The notes beneath the pieces were generated by a model. The model was not told the DNA's origin and did not search any database. It worked only from the letters and a program-made list of their open reading frames with translations. Made by a program: the position numbers and the translations under genes. A stretch of DNA of 10,150 bases from Dehalococcoidales bacterium (GTDB taxonomy: Bacteria > Chloroflexota > Dehalococcoidia > Dehalococcoidales > Fen-1064). The number at the start of each line of letters is the position of its first letter. Position 1 is the first letter of the stretch. The stretch covers positions 1 to 10,150 of the forward strand of contig JAQTPO010000072.1 of NCBI GenBank assembly GCA_028712845.1, written 5' to 3'. Shown one piece after another: positions 1 through 5,953 of the stretch.

Positions 1-407
1 AGTCCAAGGCGCATAAGTCCAATTATGAGGATATGAGAGAGAAGGTTATGGCTGAGGTAAAGAAAGCCTTCCGTCCTGAATTCCTTAATCGTCTGGATGA
101 AATAATCGTCTTCCATGAGCTGACTGAGGAACAACTCCGGCAGGTGGTTGACCTGCTGGCAAAAGATCTTGAGAAGCGTCTGGCGGAGCGCAAGTTGGGC
201 GTGGAAATCACCGAAAAAGCCAAGTCCTGGCTGGCAAAAGAAGGTTACGACCCGGTGTACGGAGCACGACCGTTACGACGGGCGCTGGAAAAATATGTAG
301 AGAACCCGCTATCGATAAAGGTCTTAGGCGGTGAATTCAAAGAGGGCGATACGATAAAGGTGGATGCCGGAGATGAAGGACTAACCTTTACCTCTAAGCG
401 CAAATAG
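1..407 (+). CDS. clpC: ClpC-type AAA+ protease-associated ATPase, C-terminal part (5' end outside window)
   Basis: This is the C-terminal ~135 residues of a class I Clp/HSP100 ATPase. The reading frame is open to the left edge (first full codon at position 3), so the ATG at 33 is internal. The visible part covers the end of the second AAA+ module: the FRPEFLNRLDEIIVF segment, whose Arg is the expected D2 arginine finger, followed by the D2-small domain with the sensor-2 motif in GYDPVYGARPLRRALEKYV. A short acidic/basic tail ends in SKRK. In the family, ClpC hexamers unfold proteins and feed them to ClpP in the cytosol. ClpC is preferred over ClpB because the stretch before FRPEF reads YEDMREKVMAEVKKA, which is ClpC-like; the N-terminal domains that would settle this are outside the window. 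The stop is TAG, and no U-rich terminator follows directly. Confidence 0.88.
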   Translation, partial: SKAHKSNYEDMREKVMAEVKKAFRPEFLNRLDEIIVFHELTEEQLRQVVDLLAKDLEKRLAERKLGVEITEKAKSWLAKEGYDPVYGARPLRRALEKYVENPLSIKVLGGEFKEGDTIKVDAGDEGLTFTSKRK

Positions 408-488
408 AGTTTTGCAGTTCTACTCGGTTTTGGTTGTTATACACAATGGCAAATAGTATTCAGGATGCGGCAGGGTAGAAGCTCCAGA

Positions 489-547
489 AGAGGAAGGTCA
501 TTTGCCCTTCCTCTCGTGATTTCCCTCGCCCTACAAGGGCGAAGGAA
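489..547. repeat. two tandem intergenic hairpins downstream of clpC
   Basis: Two back-to-back inverted repeats are visible. The first pairs AGAGGAAGG (489-497) with CCTTCCTCT (506-514), 9 bp with an 8-nt loop. The second pairs TCGCCCT (526-532) with AGGGCGA (536-542) around ACA, and extends past one mismatch with TTCC/GGAA to 521-547. No run of T follows either, so neither is a standard intrinsic terminator. They may protect the clpC mRNA 3' end or be part of a dispersed palindromic repeat. The remaining sequence between 408 and 632 shows no gene. Confidence 0.5.
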
Positions 548-632
548 AGGGAGTGGGTCATTGTGTACTGGAAGGAATGTCAATAAAAATTACCCTTCAA
601 CCAAATGCAAGAAGTACTATTTTGCCATGGAC

Positions 633-661
633 TTGCCTTAATCCGTCAAATTTAATATTGT
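633..661 (+). promoter_or_regulatory. candidate sigma-70 promoter of tRNA-Ala
   Basis: TTGCCT (633-638) and TATTGT (656-661) are separated by 17 nt, each matching four of six consensus bases. A start about 7 nt after the -10 box would fall near 668, giving a leader of roughly 8 nt before the tRNA, which is typical for tRNA genes. The match is moderate and the region is AT-rich, so chance is possible. Confidence 0.35.
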
Positions 662-675
662 CTTTCTTATTTCAT

Positions 676-751
676 GGGGCTGTAGCTCATCCGGGAGAGC
701 GCTTCAATGGCATTGAAGAGATAAGGGGTTCGAGTCCCCTCATCTCCCCCA
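676..751 (+). tRNA. tRNA-Ala(GGC), CCA encoded, irregular acceptor end
   Basis: A full cloverleaf can be folded by hand. The acceptor strand is 676-682. The D stem is GCTC/GAGC (685-688/697-700). The anticodon stem is CTTCA/TGAAG (702-706/714-718) around loop ATGGCAT, with anticodon GGC at 709-711. The variable loop has 5 nt. The T stem is AGGGG/CCCCT (724-728/736-740) around TTCGAGT, and the 3' acceptor strand is 741-747. The alanine identity pair G3:U70 is present. Two things are unusual: position 5:68 is a C-U mismatch and the base before CCA (748, position 73) is C, where tRNA-Ala normally has A. The gene could be functional with weak spots, decaying, or affected by sequence errors. It lies between clpC and lysS on the same strand. 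Confidence 0.9.
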
Positions 752-847
752 TCACCTCTCCTCTTTCCTCTGCAGTAAAGTTCCAATTATCTGATTCCTA
801 AACAGCCTTTTGGATTTATTGTTCCTATTCAGGATTTTCTCTCTTTG

Positions 848-856
848 TGTTAAGAT
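848..856 (+). promoter_or_regulatory. possible extended -10 element upstream of lysS
   Basis: TGTTAAGAT fits an extended -10 pattern (TG, one base, TAAGAT) about 33 nt before the lysS start. No convincing -35 box sits at a normal distance. This is a weak call, offered because the 137-nt tRNA-lysS gap otherwise holds only the lysS ribosome binding site (GGTGAG, 875-880). Confidence 0.25.
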
Positions 857-888
857 AATGCTATCAAATAAATTGGTGAGAGAATAAT

Positions 889-2379
889 ATGCCTTCAGGA
901 ATGGAACGTATCCCGGAACAGAGAACGCAAAAACTGAATATTATCCGTGCAATGGGCATTGACCCATACCCGCATCGCTATCGTCGCACGCACACTGCCC
1001 AACAGGCGGTGGAACTGCTGACGCAACAGGAGCAAGATGGGAAAACGGAAACCACGGAGGTCAGTGTCGCCGGGCGCATTATGGCAAACCGGACGATGGG
1101 CAAAATTTCCTTTATGGATATTCAGGACGGTTCGGGGAAAATCCAGTTGTTTCTCAGCAAGAGCGAACTGGACGAACAAAGCAATGCCCTGCTCAAAGAA
1201 CTGGATATAGGGGATATTATCGGGGCGAAAGGCGTTGTCTTTCGTACCAGAAGCAAAGAGCCGACTGTCAGAGCTAAAACCTTGACAGTGCTTTCAAAAT
1301 CGCTGCAACCGCTACCGGAGAAATGGCACGGCTTGAGCGATGTTGAAATCCGTTACCGCCAGCGCTACCTTGACCTCATCTCAAATGAAGAAGTGAGGAA
1401 GACATTCCGCATACGCAGTCAAGTGATTAACGGCGTGCGGCGATTTCTGGACAGCAAAGGCTTTATTGAGGTGGATACACCAATACTTCAACCGGAAGCC
1501 GGCGGTGCCACGGCGAAGCCTTTCGTAACACATCATAATGCCCTTGACCGTGACCTCTACTTACGCATTGCCACGGAACTGCATCTGAAACGGCTCATCA
1601 TCGGGGGTTTTGAGAGAGTTTATGAAATGGGACGTATCTTCCGCAATGAAGGCATTGATACCAAACACAATCCCGAGTTCACCACACTGGAAAGCTATGA
1701 GTCCTATGCCGATTACAACGACGTGATGAACCGGGTAGAGGAGATGGTTTCCACGATTGCTCAGGAAGTGCTGGGTACAACCAGTGTGAAATTCGGGGAT
1801 ATGCCCATTGAGTATAAACCACCATGGCAAAAGGTGACTCTGCGCGATGCCATTAACCAGTATAGCGGCATCGATTTTGTGCAGTACCCGAATGCCGACC
1901 TTCTACGGGCGAAGATGAAAGAGAAGGGAATAGAAGTCGACCCGCAGAAAAATTGGGCGCATCTGGTGGACGAATTGCTTTCCACATTCGTCGAGCCGAA
2001 ACTGATTCAGCCGACATTTTTGCTGGATTACCCGGTGTCTATGTCACCACTCGCCAAACGTAAGCCCGGTCAGGAAAGGGTTGTGGAGCGGTTTGAGGCT
2101 TTTGCCGGTGGGATGGAGATAGCTAACGCTTTCACGGAGTTGAACGACCCCTTAGACCAGCGTGAGCGCTTCGTACAGCAGGCGAAGGAGCGCCAGCAGC
2201 ATGATGAAGAGGAGACAATCGACGAAGACTTTCTGCTGGCAATGGAATACGGCATGCCCCCGACCGGTGGTCTGGGTGTGGGCATCGATAGACTGGTAAT
2301 GCTCTTGACTGGGAATCAATCCATTAGAGAGGTTATATTATTCCCGCAGATGAAGGAAAAAACAGAAGATAAATCTTAA
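889..2379 (+). CDS. lysS: lysyl-tRNA synthetase, class II
   Basis: The enzyme charges tRNA-Lys with lysine using ATP, in the cytosol. At 496 residues it has normal bacterial class II length. An N-terminal OB-fold anticodon-binding domain spans roughly residues 58-140 (VAGRIMANRTMGKISFMDIQ is typical). The class II core follows. Motif 1 lies around the FLDSKGFIEVDTPIL segment. Motif 2 includes RIFRNEGID at residues 249-257, followed by HNPEFT. Motif 3 is GLGVGIDRL with its Arg at 468, followed by SIREVILFPQ. ATG 889 is chosen because GGTGAG (875-880) sits 8 nt upstream. A second Met at residue 5 is less likely. The protein runs directly toward serS in the same direction, 101 nt apart with a palindromic element between them, so co-transcription is possible. 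No key motif is missing. Confidence 0.97.
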   Translation: MPSGMERIPEQRTQKLNIIRAMGIDPYPHRYRRTHTAQQAVELLTQQEQDGKTETTEVSVAGRIMANRTMGKISFMDIQDGSGKIQLFLSKSELDEQSNALLKELDIGDIIGAKGVVFRTRSKEPTVRAKTLTVLSKSLQPLPEKWHGLSDVEIRYRQRYLDLISNEEVRKTFRIRSQVINGVRRFLDSKGFIEVDTPILQPEAGGATAKPFVTHHNALDRDLYLRIATELHLKRLIIGGFERVYEMGRIFRNEGIDTKHNPEFTTLESYESYADYNDVMNRVEEMVSTIAQEVLGTTSVKFGDMPIEYKPPWQKVTLRDAINQYSGIDFVQYPNADLLRAKMKEKGIEVDPQKNWAHLVDELLSTFVEPKLIQPTFLLDYPVSMSPLAKRKPGQERVVERFEAFAGGMEIANAFTELNDPLDQRERFVQQAKERQQHDEEETIDEDFLLAMEYGMPPTGGLGVGIDRLVMLLTGNQSIREVILFPQMKEKTEDKS

Positions 2380-2386
2380 TTTCAAG

Positions 2387-2461
2387 TGTCACTATCGGGC
2401 TTGACCCGATAATTCAGTCGTGCTCTAATCCACATGGATTCGATGCGGGGCTGGAGTGACA
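2387..2461. repeat. palindromic repeat-like element between lysS and serS
   Basis: A 75-bp element is bounded by perfect 7-bp inverted ends, TGTCACT (2387-2393) and AGTGACA (2455-2461). Inside are two smaller hairpins: TATCGGG/CCCGATA (2393-2399/2405-2411) with a 5-nt loop, and AATCC/GGATT (2427-2431/2436-2440). The general design resembles small palindromic intergenic repeats common in environmental bacterial genomes, whose ends read like GTCATTCCCG. It occupies nearly the whole lysS-serS gap and stops just before the serS ribosome binding site. It could be a non-coding insertion or a structured mRNA segment. Confidence 0.6.
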
Positions 2462-2480
2462 ACAAAAGGAAAGGTTCTAT

Positions 2481-3728
2481 ATGTTAGACTTAAAATTTAT
2501 CCGGGAAAACACTGAAATCGTGCGGCAGGCAATCACTAACCGCCATGATACCGCGCCGCTGGACGAAATTCTCCGGCTCGATACCGAACGCCGCCAGAAA
2601 ATGACGGAGCTTGAGGAGATGAGGCGCAATCGTAAACAATCCTCCCGTGAAAGACAGGCAGACGCCGCTGAGGAAGGCAGAGCATTACGTACCAAAATCA
2701 GAGACCTTGAGGAAGAAGTCAAGAATCTGGATGTCAAACTCACCGACCTTTTGCTTCAGATGCCCAATATCCCCAGTCCGCAAGTTCCCATCGGCAAGGA
2801 TTCCAGTGAGAATGTTGTTTTGCGTAGCTGGGGAGAACCGAAAAAACTACCCTTCGACCCGAAACCTCACTGGGATTTAGGCGAGTCGCTGGGTATTATC
2901 GATTTCGACCGAGGTGTGAAGTTATCCGGTACGCGGTTCTATATCCTGCGCGGGCTTGGGGCCAGGCTGCAGAGGTCAATCATTGCCTTTATGCTGGATT
3001 TGCACACCATCGAACACGGCTACCGTGAGATTTACCCGCCTTATATGGTCAAGAGAGAGTGCCTGATTGGCGCCGGACAATTGCCCAAGTTTGCCGATAA
3101 CCTCTATCACGATGCCGAAGAGGACTACTGGTGGGTACCAACGGCGGAGGTGCCTTTGACCAATCTCCACCGCGATGAAATCATAACGTACGGGATGTTG
3201 CCGTTCTACTATGTTGCGTATACCGCCTGTTTCCGCCGTGAAAAAATGTCCGCTGGCAAAGATACCCGCGGCATCAAGCGGGGACATCAATTCGATAAGG
3301 TGGAGATGTACAAATTTGTCGAGCCGGAAAAGTCCTGCGATGAGCTGGAAAAGATGGTACATGATGCTGAAGAAGTGTGCCAGAAATTAGGCTTGCCCTA
3401 TCGCGTCCTTCAAATATGCACCGGTGATATCGGCTTTGGCTCTACGATGACCTATGATATCGAGGTCTGGACGCCGGGATGTCAGGAATGGCTCGAGGTC
3501 AGTTCCTGTTCCAATTGCGGAGATTTCCAGGCGCGGCGCACCAATATCCGCTACCGTCCTGCCCCGGATGCCAAGCCCCAGTTTGTCCACACTCTCAATG
3601 GCTCCGGACTGGCTCTGCCGAGAATTATGATTGCCATTATGGAGAACTACCAGCAGGCGGATGGCACCATAGCCGTGCCTGAAGTTTTACAGGACTTTAT
3701 GAGAACAAAGTTAATCAGGAAAGACTAA
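2481..3728 (+). CDS. serS: seryl-tRNA synthetase
   Basis: The enzyme charges tRNA-Ser (and tRNA-Sec where present) with serine. Its length of 415 residues is usual for the bacterial form. The N-terminal region, about residues 25-105, is charged and heptad-like (EEMRRNRKQSSRERQADAAE and following), which fits the tRNA-binding coiled-coil arm. The class II core shows TAEVPLTNLH, motif 2 FRREKMSAGKDTRG starting at residue 251 followed by HQFDKVE, the SSCSNCGDFQARR segment, and motif 3 NGSGLALPR (373-381) followed by ENYQQADGTIAVPEVL. The start at ATG 2481 is supported by a purine-rich site ending in AAGG (2471-2474), 6 nt upstream. It lies in the same direction as lysS and may share its transcript. 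Nothing essential appears lost. Confidence 0.97.
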   Translation: MLDLKFIRENTEIVRQAITNRHDTAPLDEILRLDTERRQKMTELEEMRRNRKQSSRERQADAAEEGRALRTKIRDLEEEVKNLDVKLTDLLLQMPNIPSPQVPIGKDSSENVVLRSWGEPKKLPFDPKPHWDLGESLGIIDFDRGVKLSGTRFYILRGLGARLQRSIIAFMLDLHTIEHGYREIYPPYMVKRECLIGAGQLPKFADNLYHDAEEDYWWVPTAEVPLTNLHRDEIITYGMLPFYYVAYTACFRREKMSAGKDTRGIKRGHQFDKVEMYKFVEPEKSCDELEKMVHDAEEVCQKLGLPYRVLQICTGDIGFGSTMTYDIEVWTPGCQEWLEVSSCSNCGDFQARRTNIRYRPAPDAKPQFVHTLNGSGLALPRIMIAIMENYQQADGTIAVPEVLQDFMRTKLIRKD

Positions 3729-3737
3729 AGAGTGAGG

Positions 3738-3766
3738 TATCATTCCCCACCTGATGCGGAATGATA
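3738..3766 (+). other. hairpin between serS and the TIGR04076-type gene
   Basis: TATCATTCC (3738-3746) pairs perfectly with GGAATGATA (3758-3766), 9 bp with an 11-nt loop. It starts 10 nt after the serS stop and ends 10 nt before the Shine-Dalgarno sequence of the next gene. No U-tract follows, so it is more likely an mRNA processing or stability structure, or an operator, than a terminator. Confidence 0.5.
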
Positions 3767-3788
3767 TGGAATACGAAGGAGGTACACA

Positions 3789-4058
3789 ATGGCAGACCGT
3801 TACGACATCAAAGTCAAGGTAATCTCACAGAAAGGCGAATGCGGTGCCGGACACAAGGTCGGGGATGAATGGCTCGTTACCAGCAAAACCCCGGATGGCA
3901 TCTGCCTGTCCGCTTTCAATGCGATTTACCCGAACATCCGTACGATGATGTTCGGGGGCACTTTCCCGTGGGGAAAAGACAAGGATGCTACCACGCTTGC
4001 CTGCCCTGACGCCGCTAATCCGGTTGTTTTTGAAGTGAGAAGAGTAAAGCAAAAATAA
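3789..4058 (+). CDS. TIGR04076 family protein, function unknown
   Basis: This is an 89-residue soluble protein. Recognition rests on the order of conserved pieces: YDIKVKVISQKGECGAGHKV near the N-terminus, DGICLSAFNAIYPNI in the middle, FGGTFPWGKD, and a final ACPDAANPVVFEVRR. These match the TIGR04076 family, seen mostly in anaerobic bacteria and archaea, which has no assigned activity to my knowledge. Three cysteines (18, 39, 72) and His 22 lie in the conserved blocks, so metal binding or redox chemistry is possible, but that is inference. The start is firm: a strong AAGGAGG (3776-3782) stands 6 nt before ATG. It follows serS by 60 nt on the same strand, with a hairpin between them. No signal peptide or membrane segment is seen. 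Confidence 0.82.
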   Translation: MADRYDIKVKVISQKGECGAGHKVGDEWLVTSKTPDGICLSAFNAIYPNIRTMMFGGTFPWGKDKDATTLACPDAANPVVFEVRRVKQK

Positions 4059-4091
4059 GACACTAAAAATATACTCCTCAGAGGATTTCTT

Positions 4092-4216
4092 ATCCCTTGA
4101 GGGGAGAAGGGAAGGCTTGCACTGAGCGAAGCGAATGTGATGAGGGTGAAATTGAGATACCCCTCACCTTAAATTCATGAATCAAGTTCAGGACAAGCTC
4201 TCTTCCCCAAGGGGTG
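4092..4216. repeat. palindromic intergenic element
   Basis: The ends of this ~125-bp stretch are imperfect inverted copies of each other. The left end reads CCCTTGAGGGGAGAAGG (4094-4110) and the right end CTCTTCCCCAAGGGG (4200-4214), which is close to its reverse complement. Each end is also a small palindrome itself (CCCTTGAGGGG; CCCCAAGGGG). An internal stem TGAGGG (4141-4146)/CCCTCA (4161-4166) adds to the fold. The middle carries a GAGCGAAGCGAATGTGATGA segment like those in dispersed intergenic repeats of many draft genomes. There is no protein-coding signal on either strand. The rest of the 260-nt gap up to the reductase gene holds short direct repeats: ACATTTGC at 4268 and 4282, AAAGCGG at 4293 and 4303. 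Confidence 0.55.
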
Positions 4217-4318
4217 AGGAAATATGTGTAGTTTTTATGCAAGCAGGCACTGAAAGATTTCGGCGACACATTTGCGGAATTACATTTGCAGTAAAGCGGC
4301 ACAAAGCGGGGTGAAGAA

Positions 4319-5467
4319 ATGAAGTATCGCAAGTTCGGCAGGTTGGATTGGAATGTTTCGGTGCTTGGTTTTGGAGCAATGCGGCTACCCGTATTGAACA
4401 AAGACCAGGGTAAAATAGATGAGTCTGAATCCATCCGGATGATGCGCTACGCCATCGACCACGGTGTCAATTATATCGACTCTGCGTATGTCTATCACGA
4501 CGGTAACAGCGAGGTCATTGTCGGCAAGGCGCTGAAGGGTGGCTATCGGGAAAAGGTGAGAATCGCCACCAAATTGCCGACCTGGATGGTAAAATCGCCG
4601 GCTGATTTTGACCGGCTTCTGAACGAGCAATTGAAACGGTTGCAGACAGGCAAGATTGATTTCTACCTTTTACATGGTCTTAATAGAGTGGATTGGCCCA
4701 AAGTACGCAATCTCGGCGTGCTGAAATGGGCGGAAGGCGCAATGACGGACGGACGCATCGGTCATCTCGGGTTTTCTTTCCACGATAACTACGATACTTT
4801 TCAGGAAATAATCGATTCTTATGATAACTGGACCTTGTGTCAGATTCAATACAACTATATGGATGAGAAGTTTCAGGCAGGCACGCGCGGACTGAAATAT
4901 GCTCATAAAAAAGGGTTGGCAGTCGTGGTGATGGAACCGGTCAGAGGCGGACGGCTCACCAGACCCCCGGAGTCGATAGCGAAAATCTGGGCGAAAGCGT
5001 CGGCGCAAAGGACACCGCAGGAATGGGCATTGCGCTGGGTCTGGAACTACCCGGAAGTGATGTTAGCCCTCAGCGGTATGAGCAAGATGGAACAGGTGGC
5101 AGAAAATGTGGCGATGGCGGCGGAGCATTCCCATCCGTACAACCTGACGGCTGACGAACTGGCGCTGATTGGCAAGGTCAAAGATGCCTATCTCTCACTG
5201 AGTCCGGTCGCCTGCACTGCTTGCAAGTATTGTATGCCCTGTCCCAATGGCGTGGACATCCCGCAGGTCTTCGATTACTATAACGACGCAATAGTTTACA
5301 ATGCCGTCGCCCGGGCACGGATGTTTTACAACAGGCCGAGAGCGTTCAAACCGGAGCGCCGTGCCGATAAGTGCATTAAATGCGAACAATGTCTGGAAAA
5401 ATGTCCACAGAAATTACCCATACCGGAACTGCTGGAGAAAGCGCACGCCTTACTGGCGGAAAAGTGA
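4319..5467 (+). CDS. aldo/keto reductase with C-terminal 4Fe-4S ferredoxin-like region
   Basis: This 382-residue cytosolic oxidoreductase has two parts. Residues 1 to about 285 form an aldo/keto reductase TIM barrel: MKYRKFGRLDWNVSVLGFG start, FIDSA-type strand as YIDSAYVYH, and a full candidate catalytic tetrad Asp54, Tyr59, Lys85, His119. Residues 295-375 carry eight cysteines in two clusters, C299-C302-C305-C308 followed by Pro, and C352-C355-C358-C362 followed by Pro. This is the pattern of the iron-sulfur extension found in many anaerobe reductases of this family, expected to bind two [4Fe-4S] clusters. Natural substrate and electron partner are unknown. ATG 4319 is chosen for the fit of the N-terminus to the family; the upstream GGGGTGAAG is a modest ribosome site. 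Tandem hairpins follow the TGA stop. It probably has its own transcript, given the 260-nt gap before it. Confidence 0.92.
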   Translation: MKYRKFGRLDWNVSVLGFGAMRLPVLNKDQGKIDESESIRMMRYAIDHGVNYIDSAYVYHDGNSEVIVGKALKGGYREKVRIATKLPTWMVKSPADFDRLLNEQLKRLQTGKIDFYLLHGLNRVDWPKVRNLGVLKWAEGAMTDGRIGHLGFSFHDNYDTFQEIIDSYDNWTLCQIQYNYMDEKFQAGTRGLKYAHKKGLAVVVMEPVRGGRLTRPPESIAKIWAKASAQRTPQEWALRWVWNYPEVMLALSGMSKMEQVAENVAMAAEHSHPYNLTADELALIGKVKDAYLSLSPVACTACKYCMPCPNGVDIPQVFDYYNDAIVYNAVARARMFYNRPRAFKPERRADKCIKCEQCLEKCPQKLPIPELLEKAHALLAEK

Positions 5468-5493
5468 TAAATAGGTGGTACCCACAATGGTGA

Positions 5494-5530
5494 TTCGCCT
5501 GCCCTCGGCGAAGCCGGTAGAACGCCCGGC
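5494..5530 (+). other. tandem hairpins just after the reductase gene
   Basis: TTCGCC/GGCGAA (5494-5499/5507-5512, 7-nt loop) is followed at once by GCCGG/CCGGC (5513-5517/5526-5530, 8-nt loop). Their place 27 nt after the stop suggests a role in ending or protecting the reductase transcript, though no U-tract follows. The second hairpin overlaps the repeat copy that begins at 5520. Confidence 0.4.
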
Positions 5531-5541
5531 ACTCGGTTCAG
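5520..5541 (+). repeat. dispersed direct repeat, copy 1 (left of ABC operon)
   Basis: GAACGCCCGGCAC, one variable base, CGGTT, then CAG. The same string, with one substitution and one added T, occurs at 9825-9847 on the same strand, 4305 bp away. The two copies bracket the ABC transporter operon and its regulatory region. Confidence 0.55.
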
Positions 5542-5574
5542 GAATCCGGATACGCAAATATTAAGTTGTGTTGT

Positions 5575-5627
5575 TACGCTCAAATTAGAACGTTCGTGTC
5601 ATCAGTCGATAATTCGTTTTGAGCGTA
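5575..5627. repeat. 10-bp inverted repeat upstream of the ABC operon promoter
   Basis: TACGCTCAAA (5575-5584) and TTTGAGCGTA (5618-5627) are exact inverted copies with 33 nt between them. It ends 26 bp before the -35 box of the operon promoter, a position suited to an activator or repressor site. As RNA it could equally fold as the end of the reductase transcript. Confidence 0.5.
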
Positions 5628-5630
5628 GAG

Positions 5631-5650
5631 ATCCAGTGAACCCATCCAGT
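5631..5650 (+). promoter_or_regulatory. short direct repeat adjoining the -35 box
   Basis: ATCCAGT occurs at 5631-5637 and again at 5644-5650, a 13-bp period, ending 3 bp before the -35 hexamer. This arrangement could be a transcription factor site, but the units are short and could arise by chance. Confidence 0.3.
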
Positions 5651-5653
5651 AAT

Positions 5654-5682
5654 TTGACAAACTATTTTGCTTAGTTTATACT
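5654..5682 (+). promoter_or_regulatory. sigma-70 type promoter of the ABC transporter operon
   Basis: A perfect TTGACA -35 box (5654-5659) and TATACT -10 box (5677-5682) are spaced by exactly 17 nt, so 11 of 12 consensus bases match. Transcription would begin near 5689 and run toward the solute-binding protein gene, giving a leader of about 265 nt. This is the clearest promoter in the window. Confidence 0.72.
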
Positions 5683-5688
5683 GCTTTT

Positions 5689-5953
5689 CAGCGCACAAGT
5701 ATTCGTATAAGTATATCCTATATGATTTACAGATTGTAGGATATATAGATGTCGTTCAGCTGTATATGGGATATATCGGAGGGAGGACTGTATCCTGAAT
5801 AGCTCCCCCGGGTTTATTCTTTCTTTGGTAATCATAGCAATCATTGCATAATCATCTCGCACCCTGATGGTAATAGATGGGAGGTGCGCAATGTGACAGG
5901 TAAAAGATAGTATCCGGTCCGCAAATGTTTCTATTATGGTTAAGGAGATTGTA
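5689..5953 (+). promoter_or_regulatory. long structured 5' leader of the ABC operon
   Basis: The predicted mRNA leader contains three hairpins. TATATCCTA/TAGGATATA (5712-5720/5737-5745) is a perfect 9-bp stem. CGGAGGGAG (5777-5785) pairs with CTCCCCCG (5803-5810) as 8 pairs with one bulged A, and is followed after two G by the pyrimidine-rich TTTATTCTTTCTTT, resembling a weak intrinsic terminator. CGCACC/GGTGCG (5858-5863/5883-5888) is the third. No known riboswitch core was recognised. The leader ends with AAGGAG (5942-5947) and its 6-nt spacer before the ATG at 5954. It may act as an attenuator, but ligand and mechanism are unknown. Confidence 0.4.

Noticed and set aside
553..801. 82-aa open frame on the + strand over the tRNA region
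   Set aside because: It runs straight through the tRNA-Ala gene, has no ribosome binding site worth noting and no recognisable protein features.
4090..4434. 114-aa minus-strand open frame over the intergenic element and the start of the reductase gene
   Set aside because: Its C-terminal part is a translation of the palindromic element and its N-terminal part is antisense to the reductase; low-complexity repeat-derived frames like this are typically spurious.
5936..5953. Alternative start of the binding protein at ATG 5936
   Set aside because: The AAGGAG site at 5942-5947 lies inside that extension and is well placed for 5954, and the extension would put acidic residues ahead of the signal peptide.
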